NCBI RefSeq assembly: GCF_002150765.1
Contig: NZ_MUYM01000056.1
Span: 120,411-184,410 of the forward strand
Source: Lentzea kentuckyensis
Lineage (GTDB): Bacteria > Actinomycetota > Actinomycetes > Mycobacteriales > Pseudonocardiaceae
Direction of reading: 5' to 3'
DNA length: 64,000 nt
Of the stretch, positions 1-6,437 are shown one piece after another. How positions within the stretch are numbered: position 1 is the first letter of the stretch; each line of letters begins with the position of its first letter. The notes beneath the pieces are model-generated. The model was given only the letters and a program-made list of their open reading frames with translations, searched no databases and was not told where the DNA came from. The translations under genes were made by a program, and so were the position numbers.

Positions 1-131
1 ACCAGCGGCGTACGGTGACCGGGCCCCGTTGCCTGCGGATGACGGAGACAATACCGGTGCAACCCGAGAAAGTCCCAGGTCAAGAAGTCGTGCTCACAGT
101 TGTTTCCACAAGCGTCACGCCTGTTACATCC

Positions 132-854
132 ATGTCACATGACGGAGTGCGCTTGCACGGCGTCCACCACAAGGGCGAAAACGACCTCGCTTTCGTTGTG
201 GGACATGGGTTCACGAACAACGTGGCCAAGCCGTACGTCTCTCGCGTGCTGGCTCGTTTGGCCACGCACGGCGGTGTGGTCGCGTTCGATTTCCGCGGGC
301 ACGGACGCTCTGAAGGACGCTGCACGGTCGGCGCGGACGAGATCCACGACATAGAGGCAGCCGTCCAGACGGCCCGCTCGCTGGGCTACCGCAAGATCGC
401 CACGGTCGGGTTCTCGATGGGCGCCTCGGTGGTCCTCCGGCACGCCGCACTGGGAGAGACCAGGCCAGATGCCGTCGTCTCGGTGAGCGCGCCGGCTCGC
501 TGGTGGTCCCGCGAGACCGCTCCCATGCGCCGGGTGCACTGGTTGCTGGAGCAGCCGCACGGGAAGCTGGCGGCACGGGCGATCGGGGTTCGCCTCGGTG
601 ACAGCTGGGTACAACCGCCGGAGAGTCCGCTGGAGGTGGTGTCGCGCATCACGCCGACCCCACTGCTGATCGTGCACGGTGACCTGGACCACTATTTCAG
701 CGTGGAGCACGCCATGTCCCTGCACCGCGCGTCCTTGGGACATGCCGAGCTGTGGATCGAGAACGGCATGCGGCACGCGGAATCAGCCGCGACTCCAGAC
801 CTGGTAGACCGGATGGCGGCATGGATCGCCGGTGAAGTCGAGGACGAGGCATGA
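132..854 (+). CDS. alpha/beta hydrolase
   Basis: A small serine hydrolase of the alpha/beta fold; substrate unknown. Visible are an oxyanion-type GHGF stretch near the N-terminus, a nucleophile elbow GFSMGA, a later acid candidate in HGDLDHYF and a catalytic His candidate in MRHAE. The reading frame is open back to a GTG at 15 (279 aa), but codons 15-131 have many A/T third positions, unlike the rest of the gene, so I place the start at ATG 132 (240 aa). The ATG at 39 is another option. It overlaps the next gene by 4 nt (ATGA), so it is probably the first gene of a three-gene operon ending at 2082. Confidence 0.8.
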   Translation: MSHDGVRLHGVHHKGENDLAFVVGHGFTNNVAKPYVSRVLARLATHGGVVAFDFRGHGRSEGRCTVGADEIHDIEAAVQTARSLGYRKIATVGFSMGASVVLRHAALGETRPDAVVSVSAPARWWSRETAPMRRVHWLLEQPHGKLAARAIGVRLGDSWVQPPESPLEVVSRITPTPLLIVHGDLDHYFSVEHAMSLHRASLGHAELWIENGMRHAESAATPDLVDRMAAWIAGEVEDEA

Positions 855-1666
855 CTGCGCACACCCCTGCACGTCCGCGAAAGAAGTCGCGGCGCGGGAA
901 GTTCCTGATCATCACGGTGCTCGTGCTGGGCGTACTGCTGGTGGCGGCGGACTTCGCGCTGGCGGCGGCCGGCGAGTACCAGATCGCCCAGCGCATGCGC
1001 GAGAAGCTACAGCTCAAAGAAGACCCGAACGTGCGCATCAACGGGTTCCCGTTCATCCTGCAGGCGTTGCGCGGTGACTACACGCACGTCCGGATCGACG
1101 CGCTGGGCGTGCCGATCAAGGACGAGCAGCAGGGCGTCGACCTGCGCGACCTCGACATCGGCGCCGACCTCCGGCACACCCGCATCGAGCTCGCGGACCT
1201 GTTGGCGGGCAACGTCTCCAAGGCGACCATCGACGAGGTCGAGGGCAGCGTCAAGATCAAGGCGCCGGACCTGAACCGGCTCGCGAACCAGGTCACGCCG
1301 TTCGACAAGCTCTCGATCGAGCCGGACAACCGCCTCGCCACGCAGACCCCGGCCGACCCGGTGGTGCCCAAGACCACCGCGGCGATCAAGCTCTCCGGCC
1401 AGACCAACGTCGCCGGCAAGGTCGTCACGCTCACCGCGTACGGCCAGATCGCCCTGGTCAGCGGCGCTATCCAGATCAACATCGACGACATCGAGCTGGA
1501 CGACGCCTCGCTCAAGCAGATCGTTCCGCAGCTGCGCCAGGCACTCGCGATCAAGATCGACCCGGGCAAGCTCCCGTTCGGCGCGACGCCCACCGCCGTT
1601 GAGGTGGAAAGCGGTGCGTTCAAGCTCACCGGCAAGATCACGGATGTACCGTTGGTCCAACGATGA
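851..1666 (+). CDS. DUF2993 / LmeA-like phospholipid-binding protein
   Basis: A 271-aa protein with a basic cytoplasmic N-terminus and one hydrophobic segment (about residues 16-38, rich in V, L and A), followed by a soluble domain of the DUF2993 (LmeA) family. In mycobacteria LmeA binds phospholipid in the cell envelope and supports lipomannan elongation; that role is known for the family, not shown here. The conserved early stretch NGFPFILQALRG is visible. It should be anchored or secreted across the membrane. It overlaps the hydrolase upstream and the thioredoxin downstream by 4 nt each, so the three are translationally coupled. Confidence 0.85.
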   Translation: MTAHTPARPRKKSRRGKFLIITVLVLGVLLVAADFALAAAGEYQIAQRMREKLQLKEDPNVRINGFPFILQALRGDYTHVRIDALGVPIKDEQQGVDLRDLDIGADLRHTRIELADLLAGNVSKATIDEVEGSVKIKAPDLNRLANQVTPFDKLSIEPDNRLATQTPADPVVPKTTAAIKLSGQTNVAGKVVTLTAYGQIALVSGAIQINIDDIELDDASLKQIVPQLRQALAIKIDPGKLPFGATPTAVEVESGAFKLTGKITDVPLVQR

Positions 1667-2082
1667 CTGGTGTGTGGGCGCTGCTGGGCGCGCTGGCCGT
1701 GGCCGGCGCGATCGGTTTGCTGCTCAAGGTCCGCGAGGGCCGCATCTCTCGTCGTGACACCGCTTCCAGTTCTCTCGGCGACCTGCCCGCCCCCGTGCGC
1801 GACCTGCTCGCGCCGGGGGTGACGCTGGTCCAGCTCTCCACGACGTTCTGCGCGCCGTGCCGCCACGCGAAGGTGATCCTGCGCGATCTCGCCGACGGCA
1901 CCGACGGCCTCACGCACGCCGAACTCGACGTCACCGACCTCCCCGACGTCGCCACCAAGCTCGGCGTCATGCGCACCCCCACGACGTTGGCGTTGACCGC
2001 CGACGGCACCGAGGTGTTGCGAGTCGGTGGCGTGCCGAAACGCGACTCCTTGCTGGCCGCTCTGCAGCCGCATTTGCCCTAA
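1663..2082 (+). CDS. Membrane-anchored thioredoxin-like protein
   Basis: A 139-aa protein with an N-terminal hydrophobic segment (about residues 3-20) and a thioredoxin-fold domain carrying the redox motif CAPC in TFCAPCRH. The later cis-proline region reads MRTPTTLAL, as in thioredoxins. It probably reduces or exchanges disulfides near the membrane. It is the last gene of the operon starting at the alpha/beta hydrolase and lies 80 nt before the leader of the sulfurtransferase operon. A link to sulfur metabolism is suggested by position only. Confidence 0.85.
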   Translation: MTGVWALLGALAVAGAIGLLLKVREGRISRRDTASSSLGDLPAPVRDLLAPGVTLVQLSTTFCAPCRHAKVILRDLADGTDGLTHAELDVTDLPDVATKLGVMRTPTTLALTADGTEVLRVGGVPKRDSLLAALQPHLP

Positions 2083-2148
2083 TCCGGTCGAGTGAACCTG
2101 CGTTGTTCCACCAGATGGACATACCTCCCGGACCGAGGGATTGAGGGC

Positions 2149-2161
2149 TACCCTCGCTGGC
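2149..2161 (+). promoter_or_regulatory. Promoter -10 of a leaderless sulfur-operon transcript
   Basis: TACCCT at 2149-2154 fits the actinobacterial -10 pattern TAnnnT. It ends 7 nt before the ATG at 2162, so transcription would start at the A of that ATG and give a leaderless mRNA beginning with the leader peptide. No good -35 hexamer is visible, as is common for such promoters. Confidence 0.5.
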
Positions 2162-2239
2162 ATGACCTTGCTGCTCACGAAGCGACGCGCGGTTGACCTG
2201 TGCCGCGTGCGCAGCAGCCTGTGTCGCACGACGAGCTGA
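2162..2239 (+). CDS. Cysteine-containing leader peptide upstream of sulfur genes
   Basis: A 25-residue peptide that begins MTLLLTKRRAVDLCRV and has two Cys codons, TGC and TGT, each followed by Arg. Its RRxVDLCRV core matches the short actinobacterial leader peptides found before sulfur-assimilation genes. In mycobacteria such leaderless cysteine-rich small ORFs (for example Ms5788A) act as cysteine-responsive attenuators of this same operon type: DUF4395, sulfurtransferase, SseC. The peptide is too short for most gene callers. It starts directly after a -10 box, and its stop codon lies inside a hairpin. The call rests on pattern match and gene context. Confidence 0.8.
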   Translation: MTLLLTKRRAVDLCRVRSSLCRTTS

Positions 2240-2262
2240 TTGGGCTGCTTGACGCCCACAGC
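2235..2262 (+). promoter_or_regulatory. Candidate attenuator hairpin overlapping the leader stop
   Basis: GCTG (2235-2238) and TGGGC (2241-2245) pair with GCCCA (2254-2258) and CAGC (2259-2262), with an AT bulge and an 8-nt loop. The stem contains the TGA stop of the leader (2237-2239), so a ribosome terminating there would block it. ACCTC at 2264-2268 could also pair with GAGGT at 2302-2306, the Shine-Dalgarno of the next gene, which offers a translational switch. Structure is inferred by eye. Confidence 0.45.
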
Positions 2263-2310
2263 TACCTCTGACGGACTGATTTCTCCTCGTCCGATTGCCC
2301 GGAGGTCGTC

Positions 2311-2754
2311 GTGCCCAAGGACTCCCCAGTAGACCCGCGCGGACCGCGCTTCTCCGCCTGGATGACCACCGTCGTCCTGGCCGTCGTGTTGCTCACCGGC
2401 TGGTGGCGCCTGCTCGCCGCCCAGACGGTGCTCTTCGCGATGTGCGCGTTCATCTCGCTGAAGCTCAACCCGTGGGGTCACGTCTACCGCTACGCGATCC
2501 AGCCGAGGATCACCCCGACCACCGAACGCGAGGAGGCGGCCCCACTGCGCTTCGCCCAGGGCGTCGGCTTCGTCTTCGCACTGATCGGCACCCTCGGTTA
2601 CGCCACGGGCCTGACCACGCTCGGCATGGTCGCGACCGGCTTCGCACTGGTCGCAGCGCTGCTCAACGCCGCGCTCGGCCTGTGCCTCGGGTGCGAGATG
2701 TACCTGCTGCTGCGCAGGCACGCACCCGCCCTCGCACGTCCGCAATCGCAATAA
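2311..2754 (+). CDS. DUF4395 membrane protein of the sulfur operon
   Basis: A 147-aa integral membrane protein with about four hydrophobic segments, starting at GTG with GGAGG 5 nt upstream. The pattern RFSAWMTTVVLAVVLLTG followed by LKLNPWGHVYR is typical of DUF4395. The family is regularly encoded with rhodanese and SseC genes. Its function is unknown, and a role in moving or handling a sulfur compound at the membrane is a guess from context. It ends 29 nt before the sulfurtransferase gene. Confidence 0.85.
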   Translation: MPKDSPVDPRGPRFSAWMTTVVLAVVLLTGWWRLLAAQTVLFAMCAFISLKLNPWGHVYRYAIQPRITPTTEREEAAPLRFAQGVGFVFALIGTLGYATGLTTLGMVATGFALVAALLNAALGLCLGCEMYLLLRRHAPALARPQSQ

Positions 2755-2783
2755 GCCCAGTACAAATACAGGAGCAACTTCCC

Positions 2784-3629
2784 ATGAGCCGTGAGAACGT
2801 GCTGGTCTCGGCCGCCTGGTCCGAGGAGAACCTCCAGACGCCCGGCGTCGTCTTCGCGGAGGTCGACGAGGACACCACCGCGTACGACGGCGGTCACATC
2901 CCCGGCGCCGTCAAAATCGACTGGAAGAACGAGCTGCAGGACCCGGTCCGCCGCGACTTCGTCGACCGCGAGGGCTTCGAGAAGCTGCTCTCCGCCAAGG
3001 GCATCTCCAACGACGACCAGGTGATCCTCTACGGCGGCAACAACAACTGGTTCGCCGCCTACGCCTACTGGTACTTCAAGCTCTACGGCCACACCAACGT
3101 GAAGCTCCTCGACGGCGGCCGCAAGAAGTGGGAACTCGACGGCCGCCCCCTGGACAAGGACGAGGTCACCCGCGAGGCAACCTCCTACAAGGCCCAGGAG
3201 CAGGACCTCTCGATCCGCGCCTTCCGCGACGAGGTCGTGGACGCCATCGGCAACAAGAACCTGGTCGACGTCCGCTCCCCCGACGAGTTCTCCGGCAAGC
3301 TCCTCGCCCCGGCCCACCTCCCGCAGGAGCAGGCCCAGCGCGGCGGCCACATCCCGTCGGCCGTGAACGTGCCCTGGTCGAAGGCCGCCAACGAGGACGG
3401 CACCTTCAAGTCCGACGAAGAACTGAAGGCGATCTACGCCGAAGCAGGCTTCGACGGCTCCCGCAAGACCATCGCGTACTGCCGAATCGGCGAGCGCTCC
3501 TCGCACACCTGGTTCGCCCTGCGCGAGCTGCTCGGCCACGAAGACGTCAAGAACTACGACGGTTCTTGGACGGAGTACGGCTCGCTCGTCGGCGTGCCGA
3601 TCGAACTCGGTTCCGGCAAGGAGGCCTGA
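2784..3629 (+). CDS. Thiosulfate sulfurtransferase (rhodanese)
   Basis: A 281-aa two-domain rhodanese close in length and pattern to mycobacterial CysA2/SseA-type enzymes. It transfers sulfane sulfur from thiosulfate (or 3-mercaptopyruvate) through a cysteine persulfide. The active-site loop is CRIGERS with the nucleophile at Cys233. The N-terminal domain (about 1-140) is the inactive half and the C-terminal domain carries the Cys. ATG at 2784 has AGGAG upstream and is preferred over the open frame that extends further 5'. The gene lies between DUF4395 and SseC, the standard actinobacterial order. Confidence 0.93.
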   Translation: MSRENVLVSAAWSEENLQTPGVVFAEVDEDTTAYDGGHIPGAVKIDWKNELQDPVRRDFVDREGFEKLLSAKGISNDDQVILYGGNNNWFAAYAYWYFKLYGHTNVKLLDGGRKKWELDGRPLDKDEVTREATSYKAQEQDLSIRAFRDEVVDAIGNKNLVDVRSPDEFSGKLLAPAHLPQEQAQRGGHIPSAVNVPWSKAANEDGTFKSDEELKAIYAEAGFDGSRKTIAYCRIGERSSHTWFALRELLGHEDVKNYDGSWTEYGSLVGVPIELGSGKEA

Positions 3630-3634
3630 TCAAC

Positions 3635-3934
3635 ATGACCAACGGCTGCGGCGCGCCCGCCCAGGGCGGCACCATCGAGTCCGACACGACAGAAACGGTC
3701 CTGGAGGGCAAGGTCCTCTCGGACGGCGCCCCGGTCGGCGGCGCCTTCGTGCGCCTGCTCGACTCGACCGGCGAGTTCACCGCAGAGGTGGTCTCCTCCC
3801 CGGAGGGCGACTTCCGCTTCTTCGCGGCCCCCGGCACCTGGACCGTCCGCGCACTGCACCGCACCGGCAACGGCCAGGCCGACGTCTCGGCGTCCGGCCC
3901 AGGCGTGCACGCGGTGGAAATCGCGGTCGCCTGA
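3635..3934 (+). CDS. DUF1416 protein, SseC-like
   Basis: A 99-aa protein starting MTNGCGAPAQGG, the hallmark of the DUF1416/SseC family encoded next to CysA-type sulfurtransferases. The Cys near the N-terminus (GCGAP) is conserved in the family. The rest is predicted as a small carboxypeptidase-regulatory-like beta sandwich (G-x-PVGGAFVRL and SPEGDFRFFAAPGTW). It starts 5 nt after the sulfurtransferase stop and ends the operon. Its biochemical role is unknown; a sulfur carrier or partner of the sulfurtransferase is the usual suggestion. Confidence 0.88.
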   Translation: MTNGCGAPAQGGTIESDTTETVLEGKVLSDGAPVGGAFVRLLDSTGEFTAEVVSSPEGDFRFFAAPGTWTVRALHRTGNGQADVSASGPGVHAVEIAVA

Positions 3935-3937
3935 TGT

Positions 3938-3985
3938 CACGCGGGGGCCCCGCGTGCCCTTGAGGGAAACGCGGGGTCCCCGCGT
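3938..3985. repeat. Paired GC-rich palindromes after the sulfur operon
   Basis: Two near-identical palindromes stand in tandem: CACGCGGGGGCCCCGCGTG at 3938-3956 and ACGCGGGGTCCCCGCGT at 3969-3985. Each can fold alone, or the two can pair with each other around a loop. The core CCCCGCGTGC recurs in the terminator at 29273-29323, so this looks like a dispersed intergenic element with terminator activity. Confidence 0.7.
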
Positions 3986-4006
3986 GCCGTTCACGAACGA
4001 GTGATG

Positions 4007-4038
4007 AACGTCCCGGTGGCGTGGCCCACCGGGACGTT
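4007..4038. terminator. Hairpin terminator after the sulfur operon
   Basis: AACGTCCCGGTGG (4007-4019) is perfectly repeated in inverse at 4026-4038 with a 6-nt loop. There is no T-run, as usual in high-GC actinomycetes. Together with the palindromes at 3938-3985 it separates the sulfur operon from the small membrane gene. Confidence 0.7.
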
Positions 4039-4071
4039 CCGCGTCTGAGCAGCCGAGATATCCTCTACGCC

Positions 4072-4170
4072 GTGGAACACATCTTCACCGGACTCCTGGT
4101 CCTAGTGACAATCGCGGTCCTGTGGTTCGCGGCCTACGTCGTCTACCGCCTCTACTCCGACCAGCGATGA
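4072..4170 (+). CDS. 32-aa single-span membrane miniprotein
   Basis: A GTG-started frame encodes 32 residues: MEHIFTG, a hydrophobic stretch of about 19 residues, then a basic and polar tail ending YSDQR. Its TGA overlaps the ATG of the nitrobindin-like gene (ATGA), so the two are probably translated together. I know of no function. The clean transmembrane pattern and the coupling make it a credible small gene rather than noise. Confidence 0.55.
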   Translation: MEHIFTGLLVLVTIAVLWFAAYVVYRLYSDQR

Positions 4171-4799
4171 CGACCACCCCCACCCCAGGCAGCGGCGACG
4201 AGGCCATCCGCCTGGCCGAAGAACGAGCCGCCTCGACGCGCGAGCGCAACCTCCCGCAGTTCTCCGACATGCCCATCCCGGGCGACACGGCGAACCTGCG
4301 CGAAGGCGCCGACCTCAACGACGCCCTCCTGGGAGTCCTCCCCCTGGTAGGGGTCTGGCGAGGCGAAGGCGAAATCGTCTACCCGACGATCGACGGCCCG
4401 TTCCGCTTCGGCCAGCAGATCACCTTCGCCCACGACGGCCGCCCGTTCCTCATCTACGAGGCGAGGTCCTGGCTCCTCAACGAGGCCGGCGAAGTGATCC
4501 GCCCCGCGGCAAGAGAACAAGGCTTCTGGCGTCCGCAGCAAGACGACACCATCGAGCTGCTGCTGACGCACAACACCGGCATCGTCGAGCTGTACTACGG
4601 CAAGGTGCGCACGCAGACGTCGTGGGAGTTCGAGTCGGACGCGATCATCCGCTCCGCCACGGCCAAGGACGTCCAGGCCTCTCAACGTCTGTACGGCATC
4701 GTCAACAACGGCGACCTCGCCTACGTCGAGGAGCGCGCAATGGTCGGCCAGCCGCTGCAGCCGCACGCGTCCGCACACCTCAAGCGCATCGTCGGCTAG
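4167..4799 (+). CDS. Nitrobindin-like / FABP-family heme-binding protein
   Basis: A 210-aa protein with a lead-in helix region (about 1-55) and a ten-stranded beta-barrel domain of the nitrobindin/THAP4 type. Visible hallmarks are GVWRGEGE (the family GxWxGxG) and a C-terminal HLKRI, where the His is the likely axial heme ligand. Nitrobindins bind ferric heme and react with nitric oxide or peroxynitrite; Rv2717c of M. tuberculosis is a known relative. ATG 4167 is chosen because it overlaps the upstream miniprotein stop. Cytoplasmic. Confidence 0.85.
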   Translation: MTTTPTPGSGDEAIRLAEERAASTRERNLPQFSDMPIPGDTANLREGADLNDALLGVLPLVGVWRGEGEIVYPTIDGPFRFGQQITFAHDGRPFLIYEARSWLLNEAGEVIRPAAREQGFWRPQQDDTIELLLTHNTGIVELYYGKVRTQTSWEFESDAIIRSATAKDVQASQRLYGIVNNGDLAYVEERAMVGQPLQPHASAHLKRIVG

Positions 4800-4826
4800 C
4801 TCGTTCGCAGCCGATCGTTCGCACCC

Positions 4827-4893
4827 GATTGCTCAACAGCCTTCGATCCAAGGATTGTTGAACAATCCGGCGTGTCGGATTGTTCAACAATCC
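4827..4893. promoter_or_regulatory. Three spaced palindromic operators before pxpB
   Basis: GGATTGTTGAACAATCC (4852-4868) and GGATTGTTCAACAATCC (4877-4893) are the same 8-bp inverted repeat around a 1-nt centre, with centres 25 bp apart. A degenerate third copy, CGATTGCTCAACAGCC, is centred 26 bp further upstream at 4834. The half-site TTGT/ACAA resembles GntR (FadR subfamily) operators. The rightmost copy overlaps the predicted -35, so binding should repress pxpB. Confidence 0.65.
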
Positions 4894-4911
4894 CACGATT
4901 CCCCGTAGCAT
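4883..4911 (+). promoter_or_regulatory. pxpB promoter, leaderless
   Basis: TTCAAC at 4883-4888 and TAGCAT at 4906-4911 are separated by 17 bp. Six nt lie between the -10 and the ATG at 4918, so the transcript probably begins at the start codon. The -35 lies inside the rightmost palindrome. Confidence 0.5.
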
Positions 4912-4917
4912 GTGCTC

Positions 4918-5505
4918 ATGCTGCTACGGCGCTGCGGAACCGATGCGCTCCTGGTCGAGGTCGACTCGCTGACCGAGGTCGCGGCCGTCCGCGCAGCCCT
5001 CCAGGGCATCCACGGCATCGAGGAACTGGTGCCGGCCGCGCGAACGGTGCTGGTCAAGGGCGCGCTCCCGCAGGTCAGGGATGCCCTCAAGGACATCGAC
5101 CTCACCAAGGCGCCGGCAACTCACCCACGCGAGATCACCGTCCCCGTCGTCTACGACGGCCCGGACCTCGACCTGGTCGCCGAGGCAGCCGGAACTACGC
5201 CTGACGGGGTCGTGAAGCTTCACACCGAGGCCACCTACGAGGTGGCGTTCTGCGGCTTCGCTCCTGGATTCGCCTACCTGACCGGCCTGCCCGCGAGCCT
5301 CCAGCAGCCGCGCCTCGACTCCCCGCGCACGAAGGTCCCGCGGGGCTCGGTCGGCATCGCGGGTGAGTTCACCGCCGCCTATCCCAGGCCCACACCAGGC
5401 GGCTGGCGGCTGATCGGCCGCACCGAGATCACCCTGTTCGACCCGAAGGCCGACGTCCCGGCGCTGCTGCAGCCCGGCGACCTGGTCAGGTTCGTGATCG
5501 CATGA
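4918..5505 (+). CDS. pxpB: 5-oxoprolinase subunit B (KipI/AHS1 family)
   Basis: A 195-aa protein of the allophanate-hydrolase-subunit-1/KipI family. With PxpC and PxpA it forms the ATP-dependent prokaryotic 5-oxoprolinase that returns pyroglutamate to glutamate. The family signature FCGFAPGFAYLTGLP and the later GSVGIAG are intact. ATG 4918 is favoured by the leaderless promoter; GTG 4912 is in frame. It overlaps pxpC by 4 nt. The third subunit gene, pxpA, is not in this window. Confidence 0.9.
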   Translation: MLLRRCGTDALLVEVDSLTEVAAVRAALQGIHGIEELVPAARTVLVKGALPQVRDALKDIDLTKAPATHPREITVPVVYDGPDLDLVAEAAGTTPDGVVKLHTEATYEVAFCGFAPGFAYLTGLPASLQQPRLDSPRTKVPRGSVGIAGEFTAAYPRPTPGGWRLIGRTEITLFDPKADVPALLQPGDLVRFVIA

Positions 5506-6353
5506 CCAGAACCGTCACGATCCTCCGCACCGGTCCGCAGGCCCTGGTCCAGGACCTCGGCCGGCCGGGCAACGCGCACCTCGGCGTCCCGCCCTCCGGC
5601 GCGGTGGACCCGCTCTCGCTGACCCTGGCCAACCGGCTCGTCGGCAACGACGAAACCGCGGCCGGGCTCGAACTCCTGCTGGGCGGTGCCCGCATCCGGG
5701 CCGACGCCTCCTGCACGATCGCCGTCACCGGACCGAGCGTCGAAGTCCGCATCGACGGCAGGCTCGCCGACTCACACCAGCCTCTGCACCTGCCCGAAAA
5801 CGCCACCGTCGACATCGGCACCCCCCAAACCGGACTGCGGACGTACGTGGCGATCTCCGGTGGCGTCCAGGCGCCAGAAGAACTCGGCAGCCGCTCCACC
5901 GACCTGCTCTCCGGAATCGGTCCAGACCCGTTGCGGGACAACGACGTCCTGACGCTCGGCACACCGAATCCGGCGAACGGCGCGGACGTGGTGCCACCTC
6001 ACCCGGCCCTGCAAACGTTGGTCATCCCGATCAGACTCGGCCCGCGCGACGACTGGTTCGACGACGCGGAAACCCAGCTGCGGCAAGGAAGCTGGACCGT
6101 GTCCGACCGCAGCAACCGGGTCGGCGCGCGGCTGCAGGGCACGAAGCTGAATCGTCGTGACGGGGAGATTCCCAGCGAGGGCATGATCACCGGCGCGGTC
6201 CAGGTGCCGCCGGACGGGCAGCCCGTGGTGTTCCTGAACGATCATCCGACGACCGGTGGCTACCCCGTCATCGGCGTCGTCGACTGTGATCACCTGCGGT
6301 TTCTCGGCCAGGCTCGGCCCGGCACGAGCGTCCGGTTCCGCCCGATCGGCTGA
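5502..6353 (+). CDS. pxpC: 5-oxoprolinase subunit C (KipA/AHS2 family)
   Basis: A 283-aa partner of PxpB in biotin-independent carboxyltransferase-like 5-oxoprolinase. The opening GPQALVQDLGRPG and the later NRVGARLQG and SEGMITGAVQVPPDGQPVV are typical of the AHS2/KipA family. The length is normal (about 280-330). ATGA overlap with pxpB indicates translational coupling. Separate B and C genes rather than a fusion agree with an oxoprolinase rather than a urea amidolyase role. Confidence 0.9.
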   Translation: MTRTVTILRTGPQALVQDLGRPGNAHLGVPPSGAVDPLSLTLANRLVGNDETAAGLELLLGGARIRADASCTIAVTGPSVEVRIDGRLADSHQPLHLPENATVDIGTPQTGLRTYVAISGGVQAPEELGSRSTDLLSGIGPDPLRDNDVLTLGTPNPANGADVVPPHPALQTLVIPIRLGPRDDWFDDAETQLRQGSWTVSDRSNRVGARLQGTKLNRRDGEIPSEGMITGAVQVPPDGQPVVFLNDHPTTGGYPVIGVVDCDHLRFLGQARPGTSVRFRPIG

Positions 6354-6364
6354 GGACCAGAGCG

Positions 6365-6394
6365 TTGACGTAAGTGGTCCAGACCAAATAACGT
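6365..6394 (+). promoter_or_regulatory. Chitinase promoter with an embedded DasR-like (dre) site
   Basis: TTGACG (6365-6370) and TAACGT (6389-6394) are separated by 18 bp. The spacer holds AGTGGTCCAGACCAAA (6373-6388), with perfect arms TGGTC/GACCA. This matches the dre consensus of DasR, the GntR-family N-acetylglucosamine-responsive repressor of Streptomyces chitinase genes. Binding there would block RNA polymerase until amino-sugar phosphates release it. Confidence 0.75.
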
Positions 6395-6437
6395 AACCGG
6401 CGGGCCGCCGCGGACCTCTACCAATCTGGAGTTCCGC

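Noticed and set aside
1..131. N-terminal extension of the first hydrolase to GTG 15
   Set aside because: Codons 15-131 have many A/T third bases and no ribosome-binding site, unlike the gene body, so coding is doubtful.
1078..2751. 557-codon open frame on the minus strand
   Set aside because: It is antisense to three well-identified genes and its translation is low-complexity R/G/A/V, a normal artefact of high-GC third positions.
3938..3985. Possible CRISPR-like repeats
   Set aside because: Only two units with no spacer regularity; they are palindromic terminator elements. No CRISPR array is present in the window.
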